DNA of 64,000 bases from contig NZ_JBINJF010000011.1 in assembly GCF_043951865.1 (NCBI RefSeq), positions 1-64,000 on the forward strand, in the 5' to 3' direction. This stretch comes from JAMQKA01 sp043951865 (GTDB lineage: Bacteria > Bacteroidota > Rhodothermia > Balneolales > Balneolaceae). The notes under the pieces are model-generated. The model did no database searches and was not told the DNA's origin. It was given only the letters and a program-made list of their open reading frames with translations. Positions 45,038 to 53,042 of the stretch are shown piece after piece. Numbering within the stretch: the first letter of the stretch is position 1; every line of letters starts with the position of its first letter. A program made the translations under genes and the position numbers.

Positions 45038-45470
45038 AGAATTAGGAATCAGGAATTTCGAAGGTCGCATAAACGGGTTAAAACACCATGTCCGACCGGA
45101 AGAATTTTTGTCTGACGAGGAGTTAGGACAAAAAATAGACCGGCTTTTCCTGGCCTTAAATGGGGCGTGGAGGCCCTGCCGGTACTACCTTGTCTGATGG
45201 TCAGCTCGGCTCGAAACCTGCGAGGTTTGTACTCCGGAAGGGACGCACCCTATCAAGGCCATTGCCTTTCCGGGAAGGGAAACCTCGCAGGTTTGGGATC
45301 AAGACCTTGTTCGGAACAGGCATTGTTCTCTACCCCCACGCCTGCTGAGGTTGAAGCGTTTGCCCCATTCACCGCCTTGAGTTTTTGGTTCCTTTTGTAT
45401 CAAGACGAGGAACACCTCTGTTGGGGAAACAGCTTTTTTGGACTTGATATATCACTCGTGCGATAGCCGA
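45038..45470 (+). repeat. Dispersed repeat copy A, carrying an insertion
   Basis: 45038-45150 is nearly identical to the reverse complement of 48510-48617, and 45382-45470 resembles the reverse complement of about 48400-48490. Between these parts copy A has about 230 extra bp. That insert contains two imperfect 15-bp palindromes, AAACCTGCGAGGTTT (45214-45228) and AAACCTCGCAGGTTT (45280-45294), in inverted orientation. Short ORFs here encode EGRINGLKHHVRPEEFLSDE in both copies but lack start signals and look non-functional. Confidence 0.75.
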
Positions 45471-45507
45471 ACAAGAAATGCCTGAGGCCAGCTTGTACTT
45501 TTTAATA

Positions 45508-46656
45508 TTACAGCGCATTCTGAATTTTATTGGTGTAATCCAGTTTCTCCCAGGGAAACTCCTCGCGTCCGAAATGTCCGTATGCCGCCGTTTTTTGATA
45601 GATCGGGCGCTGCAGATCAAAACGATCGATAATGCCGGCCGGCGTGCAGTCAAACGTCTTAAGAATCGCCTCTGCCAGCGCGGCATCCGTGACCTTGCCG
45701 GTTCCATTCGTGCTTACATTCACCGACACCGGTTCCGAAATCCCGATAGCATATGCCAGCTGCACCAGGCATTCATCGGCCAGCCCGGCCGCCACCACAT
45801 TTTTTGCGATATGACGCGAAGCATACGCCGCGCTGCGATCCACCTTCGTGGCATCCTTCCCGGAAAACGCGCCTCCACCATGAGCCCCGCGTCCGCCGTA
45901 GGTGTCTACAATAATCTTGCGTCCTGTCAGGCCCGTGTCGCCATGCGGGCCGCCGATGACAAATTTACCGGTGGGATTTACATGGAAAATGGTTTCCGAA
46001 TCCATCAGGTTTTCAGGAATAACTTCCGGGATGAGGTGCTTTTTCAGGTCCTGCTTTATCTGCTGCTGGTCCACCTCTTCATCATGCTGGGTGGAGATCA
46101 GTATGGTATCCACCCGCCGGGGATTACCTTCCTCATCGTATTCCACGGTCACCTGGCTCTTGCTGTCGGGCGCCAGGTAGGGCATAAGAGCCGTATTCTT
46201 GCGAATATGCGCCAGCTTCCGCAACAGATCGTGCGAATACTGCAGCGTCATCGGCATCAGGGTGTCCGTCTCCCGGCACGCGTAGCCAAACATCATGCCC
46301 TGGTCACCGGCCCCCAGCTCCTTGTCCTCTCCGGCGTCGACCCCCTGCGCAATGTCGGGACTCTGCTGGTGGATGCTGGAAAGGATGCCGCAGGAATCGG
46401 CATCGAACCGGTAAGAGGCCTTGGTATAGCCGATATCACGAATCACTTCCCGGACAATATCCTGCACTTCTACATAAGCCTCGGTATTCACTTCGCCGGA
46501 AAGAATTGCCAGGCCGGTCGTTACCATCGTTTCAACGGCTACCCTGGAGTTCGGATCTTCAGCAAGCATCGCATCCAGAACAGCATCTGAAATCTGGTCT
46601 GCTACCTTGTCGGGATGTCCCTCTGATACAGATTCGGAAGTAAAAAGGTTTTTCAT
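45508..46656 (-). CDS. metK: S-adenosylmethionine synthase
   Basis: 382 residues, the normal family length. It converts methionine and ATP to S-adenosylmethionine in the cytosol. Signatures: FTSESVSEGHPDKVADQISDAVLD at the N-terminus, GAGDQGMMFGYA (about 116-127), GGPHGDTGLTGRKIIVDTYGG and GGGAFSGKDATKVDRSAAYA with the P-loop-like and metal-binding residues. No SAM riboswitch could be recognised in the 164 bp upstream. It lies downstream of ruvB in the same orientation, but that spacing suggests its own promoter. The gene is inside the block bracketed by dispersed repeats. Confidence 0.98.
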   Translation of the reverse strand: MKNLFTSESVSEGHPDKVADQISDAVLDAMLAEDPNSRVAVETMVTTGLAILSGEVNTEAYVEVQDIVREVIRDIGYTKASYRFDADSCGILSSIHQQSPDIAQGVDAGEDKELGAGDQGMMFGYACRETDTLMPMTLQYSHDLLRKLAHIRKNTALMPYLAPDSKSQVTVEYDEEGNPRRVDTILISTQHDEEVDQQQIKQDLKKHLIPEVIPENLMDSETIFHVNPTGKFVIGGPHGDTGLTGRKIIVDTYGGRGAHGGGAFSGKDATKVDRSAAYASRHIAKNVVAAGLADECLVQLAYAIGISEPVSVNVSTNGTGKVTDAALAEAILKTFDCTPAGIIDRFDLQRPIYQKTAAYGHFGREEFPWEKLDYTNKIQNAL

Positions 46657-46820
46657 AATGTCAGCTAATCAATATTTAAACAATATGTGGCCTGGTACTT
46701 TGAAAATTGAGCAGTGAAGCTACGAAAAAAAGATCATAGTGTACACTTTCGATCTGCTTTTAACCACCCGGTATTGTGCCGTACGCTGGAACTGTGTGCA
46801 GATATTAAACTACCGCGATA

Positions 46821-47837
46821 TCAGCCAAACAGACCCGGCTCGGCTTCTTCATCGGGATCGATCCCCAGGTATTTAAACGCCTTTCGGGTGGCGATGCGCC
46901 CCTTGGGCGTGCGCTGCAGGAATCCCTCCTTGATCAGGTAGGGTTCATAGACCTCCTCGATCGTGCCCTTGTCTTCGCCCACGGCCACCCCCAGTGTGCC
47001 GAGCCCCACCGGTCCGCCGGAGTAGTTTTCGATGATCGCCTTCAGGATGCGGATATCCATCTCATCAAAGCCGTTTTGATCTACATCCAGGGCATTGAGG
47101 GCTTTGTCAGCGATCTCATCGGTAATGGTATCCAGATCCTCCACCATGGCAAAGTCGCGCGTGCGGCGCAACAGCTTGTTAACAATGCGCGGGGTCCCCC
47201 GGCTGCGGCGGGCAATTTCAAACGCTCCCTTGTCGGTAATGCCGAAGTCCAGAATTTTAGCCGTGCGCGCCGCAATATGCTGCAACAGCTCCACATCGTA
47301 ATAATCCAGCCGCATGTCGATGCCGAAACGGGCGCGCAACGGGGCTGTAAGCAACCCTTTTCGGGTTGTGGCTCCCACCAGGGTAAACCGGTTCAGGTCG
47401 ATTTGAACGCTGCGGGCATTGGGACCTGAATCGATCACGATATCAAGCTTGTAATCCTCCATCGCCGAGTAGAGATACTCCTCCACCACGGGATTCAGCC
47501 GGTGGATTTCGTCGATAAAAATTACATCGCCCTGCTCCAGGTTGGTCAACATGCCGGCCAGGTCCCCGGCCTTTTCCAGCACCGGACCCGTCGTCGGTTT
47601 GATCTGCACCCCCATCTCGTTCGCAATAATGTGGGCCAGCGTGGTTTTGCCCAGTCCGGGAGGCCCAGAAAGGATGACGTGGTCGAGTGCTTCTCCCCGT
47701 TTCTGGGCAGCTTCAATAAAGACAGAGAGGTTCCGAATCACTTTGCGCTGACCTATAAATTCCCCGATTGAGCCGGGGCGAACGTTCTGTTCAAAGAGTT
47801 CCTCTTTTTTTTCAGCGTCTAGCAGTGGATTTTGCAC
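46821..47837 (-). CDS. ruvB: Holliday junction branch migration helicase RuvB
   Basis: 338 residues, full length. Contains Walker A GPPGLGKTT (about 59-67), Walker B FIDEIHR, sensor region LVGATTRKGLLTAPLRARFGI, the arginine finger segment and a C-terminal winged helix (TLGVAVGEDKGTIEEVYEPYLIKEGFLQRTPKGR). It forms hexamers that drive branch migration with RuvA and RuvC, which are not in this window. GC is higher than in the PUL, as for other core genes here. Confidence 0.98.
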   Translation of the reverse strand: MQNPLLDAEKKEELFEQNVRPGSIGEFIGQRKVIRNLSVFIEAAQKRGEALDHVILSGPPGLGKTTLAHIIANEMGVQIKPTTGPVLEKAGDLAGMLTNLEQGDVIFIDEIHRLNPVVEEYLYSAMEDYKLDIVIDSGPNARSVQIDLNRFTLVGATTRKGLLTAPLRARFGIDMRLDYYDVELLQHIAARTAKILDFGITDKGAFEIARRSRGTPRIVNKLLRRTRDFAMVEDLDTITDEIADKALNALDVDQNGFDEMDIRILKAIIENYSGGPVGLGTLGVAVGEDKGTIEEVYEPYLIKEGFLQRTPKGRIATRKAFKYLGIDPDEEAEPGLFG

Positions 47838-48061
47838 GGAGTTGTAGGTAATGAATAATGATGAGTTTGAGTTCTCTTAAATTAATTCATTATTCATAAA
47901 TCTCTAAAATTGTTACAAATAACAGAACCACTTTACATTTTCTGAACAAGTTGCCGAAAAGTTCTTGTATTTACCAGCTCCTCCAGCATTTATTTACCGG
48001 ATTATTCATCAATAACTTAGTAGGATAAGCAGGCTGTTTTGAATGCAAGATTTTATGGACA
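47838..48061. other. Intergenic spacer upstream of ruvB
   Basis: AT-rich region expected to hold the ruvB promoter. It contains an inverted pair AATGAATAAT / ATTATTCAT (about 47850-47900) and a lone TTTACCGGATTATTCATC block (about 47999-48016) resembling one end of the MITE-like elements. No gene is seen. Confidence 0.4.
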
Positions 48062-48300
48062 TTAGCCCGGATTTACCTCACCAAGAAATTTATTTTTCAG
48101 CAAGGCGAAGGGCAAATGGCCGCGCAGACGTACATTGGCACGTTGAGCAGGTGATTTGCCCTTCAACGCAGCTGAAAGACAAATTTCGCAGGCTTTTACA
48201 CTCTGTGTGTGATAATCTGGCAGTGAAAAATAGTATAAGTTATGGTCACCCATGAAGTTACATGATTTTATCCGAAATACTCGTGAGAAATCCGGGGTAG
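48062..48300. mobile_element. MITE-like element 2, diverged and opposite in orientation to element 1
   Basis: Starts TTAGCCCGGATTTACCTCAC and ends CGTGAGAAATCCGGGGTA, giving 239 bp, close to the 235 bp of element 1. Internal blocks match the reverse complement of element 1: CACCAAGAAATT next to the left end, then a CAC/GAGGCG-like block, a CGTTGA block and AATTTCGCAG. The ends have drifted and the TTAA flanks are altered (TTAG / GGTA), so this is an older copy. Confidence 0.6.
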
Positions 48301-48389
48301 CTGCATTTTCCTGCATAGGTGTTTTTACAGGAAATTTTTGATAGCCAGGTTCCTGTTAGAAGTGGTAATCTCGGAATGGGATGTTCATT

Positions 48390-48617
48390 TTGTGAGTGAC
48401 CCATAACGAACAAGGAAAGCTGATTGGGAAGTCCCATCAAAAAAAGCTGTTTCCCTCAATACAATGTTCCTTTTGGCTTGATCCAAAAGGAACCCAAAAA
48501 GGCCGGGAACAGCCGGTCTATTTTTTTGTCCTATCTCCTCGTCAGACAAAAATTCTTCCGGTCGGACATGGTGCTTTAACCCGTTTATGCGACCTTCGAA
48601 ATTCACAATTACTAATT
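48390..48617 (-). repeat. Dispersed repeat copy B (inverted relative to copy A)
   Basis: Reverse-complement match to copy A at 45038-45470, without the 230-bp insertion. Over 48510-48617 only a few differences are seen (for example GAGTTAGG against GAGATAGG and one A more in an A-run). It ends at the stop codon of the TPR gene at 48618. Its reading frame encodes the same EGRINGLKHHVRPEEFLSDEE string as copy A. Confidence 0.75.
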
Positions 48618-49421
48618 CTACTGCTCAAGCTCCTGGAAGTCGATATTGCCCAGCTCGTAATCCAGTTTTCTCAGTAGGCGATATGCCGGCTTGCGATAGG
48701 TTCCGTCCAGCAGGTACGTTTTTTGAATCGCTGCCCGAGCTTTATCCAGCTGGTCCAGATTGATATATGCATTCCCCAGGTACCAGTACGCCTTTTCTTT
48801 CAACAGATCGGCATCTTCTGCAATCGAAACAGCTTGCTGGAACGCATCGGAAGCGGTACGAAAATCGCCCTCATTATAGCGGATAATGCCAATATTCAGG
48901 TGGGCCCGGGCCGCCACCGGCGTATCCTCATATTGTAGAATCACCCGCTCATACATCTGTACGGCCCGCCCTATATCCCCGGATAAAGCGGCTTCAAAAC
49001 CGACATTCATAAGTGAATCCGCGCCGGTAAGTTCCGCGTTCTGGGAGCGCATGACCATCGGCGCCGCCAGGTTGCTCGTCATATTAATGGTACCGACCGT
49101 CTGCTCCGATAGAGGAGTAGAACTGTCAATTTTGAGAAAATTGATTGCAATCACCAATATCGCTACAGAAGCAGCAGCTGCAATCCATTTCCATGACTGG
49201 CGCAGTTCTGATACCTTCGATTCCGGTCCTTCTCCCGTGCGATTCTTCCGTTCCTCAAGAATCGATTTTACCGCGATTTCGGTTTCCAGGTACTCCAGGT
49301 ATTCCTGGTTTTTCAAAAGTTCAACCCAAAATTCACGGATCTCCTGTTCAGATAGCTGATCTTTTAAATAGGCATCAATCTGCTTTATAATTTCGATATC
49401 TCTTGATTGATGATTCATCAC
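48618..49421 (-). CDS. Membrane-anchored TPR protein, candidate anti-sigma partner
   Basis: 267 residues. The N-terminal 75 residues are charged and cytoplasmic-like (IIKQIDAYLKDQLSEQEIREFWVEL, as in Bacteroidota anti-sigma proteins). A membrane helix follows at about 76-96 (WIAAAASVAILVIAINFL), then an extracytoplasmic region with TPR-like repeats (SLMNVGFEAALSGDIGRAVQMYERVI, AHLNIGIIRYNEGDFRTASDAFQQAV, AYWYLGNAYINLDQLDKARAAIQKT). It lies 317 bp downstream of an ECF sigma gene in the same orientation. The layout (short cytoplasmic helix bundle, one membrane span, sensor domain) fits an anti-sigma factor; this is inferred, and no zinc-type anti-sigma motif is present. Confidence 0.7.
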   Translation of the reverse strand: MMNHQSRDIEIIKQIDAYLKDQLSEQEIREFWVELLKNQEYLEYLETEIAVKSILEERKNRTGEGPESKVSELRQSWKWIAAAASVAILVIAINFLKIDSSTPLSEQTVGTINMTSNLAAPMVMRSQNAELTGADSLMNVGFEAALSGDIGRAVQMYERVILQYEDTPVAARAHLNIGIIRYNEGDFRTASDAFQQAVSIAEDADLLKEKAYWYLGNAYINLDQLDKARAAIQKTYLLDGTYRKPAYRLLRKLDYELGNIDFQELEQ

Positions 49422-49738
49422 GCTGGTTGTTCTGTTTTACAAATTACTTGTTAGAGGGCTTGGCAAAACCATTGTTTTTGCCAATATCGTCATTTTTTCG
49501 GATGCGAAATCCTCATTTATCAGATATAAACTGCGGTTTCGAATCCGCTCAGGCGTTGATCTTGACCAAAACTCCTGGTTTTTCACAGCCCTCTTGTTGC
49601 AAGCTCTCTTGGCATCCGAAACGGTACCTTCATTGTCAGTATGTATTCCAAAAACTTGAATTGACCAACACCTCGGGTTTTCAAAAGGACTCCTGTTATT
49701 ATATAGACCGGTAAGACGACCAATCCTTACAAAAAAAT
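49422..49738. other. Spacer between ECF sigma and TPR gene
   Basis: 317 bp with no supported gene; the small frames here lack start signals. It carries AGAGGGCTTGGCAAAA at about 49453, which also occurs on the opposite strand at the end of the direct repeat near 56505-56520, so a fragment of that repeat may be present. Confidence 0.4.
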
Positions 49739-50284
49739 TTATTGATTGATTTTCCGCTTGTAACATTGGTTCAGTTTTTTAATCACCCGGTGCTTCCGGG
49801 TCCATACATTATTGACGCTGATACCAAAATGGGAGGCTACCATATCGGCTTCAGAGTCGGGGTGTTCAAACCAGTACTCGATGAATGTGCGATACATCTC
49901 CTTCAGCTCCTCGATGCAGCGCTTCAAAATCTGCTTGCGCTCCCGGTCCAGTATGGATTTTACCTGGTTGGGCTTGTGAAACTCTGTCCTGGGAACGTGA
50001 TCATAATTTACTTCCCTTATTTTCTCCTGCTCCTTCAGGTAATTATTCCTGCAGGTGCTCATAAGGTAGGTTAGTATACGGTCCGCATTGTTCAACCCGT
50101 CCTCCCTGAGTACCTTCAGGACGCGTTCCAGCGAGTGCTGCACACAATCTTCCGCATCTGCTGTTGAGGCCCCCATGTGGATCTCCAAAAAACGGACCAG
50201 GCGGGGTATGATCTCCTCAAGAATCTTATTTACTTTTACATCATCGCCATCCTGGAGAGCTTCTGCTAACTCTGAATAATCCAT
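49739..50284 (-). CDS. ECF-type sigma factor
   Basis: 181 residues. Region 2 covers about 15-85 (ILEEIIPRLVRFLEIHMGASTADAEDCVQHSLERVLKVL), and region 4 about 115-175 (LKRCIEELKEMYRTFIEYWFEHPDSEADMVASHFGISVNNVWTRKHRVIKKL) with a helix-turn-helix. It is distinct from the PUL sigma at 43806 and is followed by the membrane TPR protein rather than by FecR. It would turn on an envelope-related regulon. The secreted CHAT proteins nearby are candidate targets, but no promoter motif was verified. It is divergent from scpA. Confidence 0.85.
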   Translation of the reverse strand: MDYSELAEALQDGDDVKVNKILEEIIPRLVRFLEIHMGASTADAEDCVQHSLERVLKVLREDGLNNADRILTYLMSTCRNNYLKEQEKIREVNYDHVPRTEFHKPNQVKSILDRERKQILKRCIEELKEMYRTFIEYWFEHPDSEADMVASHFGISVNNVWTRKHRVIKKLNQCYKRKINQ

Positions 50285-50464
50285 CCAACTTCCTGATTTT
50301 TAACTGTCATTTTTTTGCACCCCGAATGCTACTTCAACCCAAAGGTATTAAAAACAAATCAAAATTATGTATTGGTGCTGCATTCGTTATTAAAATTTCC
50401 TTTTTTAGCCAAAGAACTGTACCATCAGTGTTGGTTGCACCCTTTTCCATTTTAAGAATTTCTC

Positions 50465-51232
50465 ATGTACCGAGTTCAGCTCAAAAATTTTGAAGGTCCT
50501 CTCGACCTGCTGCTCTTTTTTATCAAAAGGGACGAGCTCGACATCTATGATATTCCGATCTCCTATATTACGGAAGAGTTCCTGGAATATATTCAACTGA
50601 TGGAAGAGCTGGACCTGGATGTTGCGAGTGAATTTATCCTGATGGCCAGCATGCTGATGTCGATCAAAGCGCGCATGATGCTTCCCAGGGAGGACTCCGG
50701 CGATGATGAGATGGATGAACACGATCCCCGTTATGAGCTGGTGCAGCGGCTGCTGGAATACAAGCGGTACAAGGAGGCGGCAGAAAAAATGTCGGCTATC
50801 GAGGAAGAGGCCCAAAAATTTCACTACCGGGGCTACCACGAGGTCGATGAAGTTGAGAAACAGGCGACCGGGGAGGCGCTCAAGGATGTCACTATATTTG
50901 ACCTGATGGCCGCTTTTAACAAGGTGCTCACGCAGGCGGAGCATCAGCCGACGGCCCATCATGTGGAAAAGATCGGGCTTACCGTGGAGCAGCAGACCGA
51001 ATACATCCTGGAGAAGCTCCATCGCGGCGGGCGGACCTCATTTAAGGCGATCTGCCTGGATTTGAGCAGTAAAACAAAGGTGGTAGTCACCTTTCTCGCG
51101 GTCCTCGAAATGTTGAAAGAGCAGCAGATCAGTCTCTATATCGATGACGATGATCCGACCGAGTTTTACCTGGACCTTCGCCCCGTTGACGAGATTATCG
51201 GAGACACGATGCGGGAATCGCCGGCAGAATAA
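50465..51232 (+). CDS. scpA: Segregation and condensation protein A
   Basis: 255 residues. Starts MYRVQLKNFEGPLDLLLFFIKRDELDIYDIPI, the conserved ScpA N-terminus that binds the SMC head-proximal coiled coil. The EFILMASMLMSIKARMMLP helix follows, and a C-terminal winged helix (TSFKAICLDLSSKTKVVVTFLAVLEMLKEQQISLYID) completes the kleisin. It works with SMC and ScpB in chromosome segregation; ScpB is not in view. It is the first plus-strand gene after the long minus-strand block. Confidence 0.95.
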   Translation: MYRVQLKNFEGPLDLLLFFIKRDELDIYDIPISYITEEFLEYIQLMEELDLDVASEFILMASMLMSIKARMMLPREDSGDDEMDEHDPRYELVQRLLEYKRYKEAAEKMSAIEEEAQKFHYRGYHEVDEVEKQATGEALKDVTIFDLMAAFNKVLTQAEHQPTAHHVEKIGLTVEQQTEYILEKLHRGGRTSFKAICLDLSSKTKVVVTFLAVLEMLKEQQISLYIDDDDPTEFYLDLRPVDEIIGDTMRESPAE

Positions 51233-51336
51233 AAACTCTGTCAGCCTGTTATATGCTACCTAACCCCGACAACCCGTTTTCTGAAATTAACTTCCTGTTT
51301 CGCAACATACCTCTTTAATCCTGGCTGTTTACTACC

Positions 51337-53037
51337 ATGAAAAAAAGAAATCTGCTTCTCTACCTGTTTTTTCCCGCTATACTTCTCCTGTTTATCCTGC
51401 ACGGGCAGGCCGTTGGTCAGAGTGCCCCGGCTGAACGCAGTACCGACCAGCTGCTCAACCACCAGGAGGCGATCCGTACCGGGTTCCTGCATCGCCACCT
51501 TGCCGTGCTGGCTGACGATTCCCTGAAAGGCCGCGATACCGGCAGCAAGGAGCTCGACATTGCCGCGCGCTACCTGGCCGACCTGTATGCATCGATGGGC
51601 CTGCAGCCGGCCGGTGATCAAAACAGCTATTTCCAGCACTTCTCACTGAGCGCGCTGAAACGGGACAGCACGGTATTTCAGCTGTACAAAGGGGGCAGCC
51701 TGGTGGACCGCTCCGTGGAAAGTCAAACCAGCACCGGGAACTTTATCCGCTCTTTCGGGGGCAGCGATTCCCTTTCCGGCGAAATTGTCTTTGCCGGGTT
51801 TGGCATCAACGACCCCCGGCGGGATGTCAATCACCTGGGTGATATGGACCTGGAGGGCAAGTGGGTGCTTATCTTCCAGCAGATTCCCCACAAGGTTGAC
51901 GGCGAAACGGTGATAGATCCCTCCATCAACGGGAAAACCCGGTTCAATACCATCATCGAGGAACGGGGAGCGGCGGGCATTCTCAATATTGCTCCTATTA
52001 GTGAAGAGGAATACCAGGCTACCGCCCAAAAAAATAACATCCGGTACGCTGAACCGACCCGGTTTGGGCTGGAGTACCTGAAAGATGACTCACGCGGAGA
52101 TCTTCCCGTGGGATACAATTTGGTCAAACCCAGCCTGGCGGCCCGTATCCTGGATATCGATTCAACGCCGGAGGCCCTGCAGCAATACCGGGAGGAGCTT
52201 ATTGAAAAGATCAGCTCGTTTTCGCCTCAAAAAACAGGGTACTCTCTCTCGCAAGCTCCCTCTGCTTCCCTCTCACGGTTAAAAACAAAAAATGTGGTTG
52301 CGATGCTCCCGGGAGGCGATCCCGAGCTGAAGGATGAGGTTGTCGTGCTGACATCCCATTACGATCATGTTGGCGTAGGTCAGCCGGACTCAACGGGCGA
52401 CGCCATCTACAATGGCGCCGACGATGACGGCAGCGGAACGGTAGCGATGTTGAACATTGCCCATGCTCTTTCACAGGCCCGGGAAGCGGGTCACGCCCCC
52501 AGGAGAAGCATTCTTTTCCTGCATGTCTCCGCTGAAGAGAAGGGGCTGCTCGGCTCCCGCTACTATTCCGACCATCCTGTTATCCCGATGGAACAGACTG
52601 TCGCCAACATTAACATCGACATGATCGGGCGGATCGATTCCAGGCACAAACAAGAGGGGATTACCGACTATTCCTATATCATCGGAAGCAGTATTATCTC
52701 TTCTGAACTGGACAGCATGCTGACCGTTGCCAACAGCCGTTCGGGCAACATCGAACTCGATATGAGATACAACGACCTTCAGGATCCCAACCAGTTCTAC
52801 CGGCGCAGCGATCACTGGAATTTCGGGCGGTTCGGATTGCCGTTTGTCTTTTTCTTTACAGGGGTTCACGAAGATTACCACCGCCCCTCCGATGAAGTTC
52901 ACAAAATCCGGTTTGACAAGCTCGCAAAAATAGTACGGACGATCTATGCTACGACCGTTGTTGTGGCAAATGAGGAGGATCCGCCGTCGGTAGATAACCA
53001 GGAATTCATCGACATGACCCGTACCCAGCCACGCTAA
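51337..53037 (+). CDS. Secreted M28-family zinc aminopeptidase
   Basis: 566 residues. Signal peptide (NLLLYLFFPAILLLFILHGQAVGQ), then a PA-like insert (about 130-220) and the M28 catalytic domain. Zinc ligands and catalytic residues are visible: HYDHVG, GADDDGSGT, VSAEEKGLLGS (general-base Glu), NIDMIGR and GVHEDYHRPSD. It removes amino acids from peptides in the periplasm or outside. The stop is 5 bp from the stop of the convergent CHAT gene, leaving almost no room for a terminator. Confidence 0.93.
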   Translation: MKKRNLLLYLFFPAILLLFILHGQAVGQSAPAERSTDQLLNHQEAIRTGFLHRHLAVLADDSLKGRDTGSKELDIAARYLADLYASMGLQPAGDQNSYFQHFSLSALKRDSTVFQLYKGGSLVDRSVESQTSTGNFIRSFGGSDSLSGEIVFAGFGINDPRRDVNHLGDMDLEGKWVLIFQQIPHKVDGETVIDPSINGKTRFNTIIEERGAAGILNIAPISEEEYQATAQKNNIRYAEPTRFGLEYLKDDSRGDLPVGYNLVKPSLAARILDIDSTPEALQQYREELIEKISSFSPQKTGYSLSQAPSASLSRLKTKNVVAMLPGGDPELKDEVVVLTSHYDHVGVGQPDSTGDAIYNGADDDGSGTVAMLNIAHALSQAREAGHAPRRSILFLHVSAEEKGLLGSRYYSDHPVIPMEQTVANINIDMIGRIDSRHKQEGITDYSYIIGSSIISSELDSMLTVANSRSGNIELDMRYNDLQDPNQFYRRSDHWNFGRFGLPFVFFFTGVHEDYHRPSDEVHKIRFDKLAKIVRTIYATTVVVANEEDPPSVDNQEFIDMTRTQPR

Positions 53038-53042
53038 AAAAC

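Noticed and set aside
45012..45197. 61-aa ORF in repeat copy A and the related frame at 48385-48606
   Set aside because: The two share a peptide string but lack start signals, diverge in length and lie in repeats. Treated as repeat sequence, not genes.
46657..46820. Possible SAM riboswitch before metK
   Set aside because: I could not find a SAM-I or SAM-II core pattern; the region looks like an ordinary promoter spacer.
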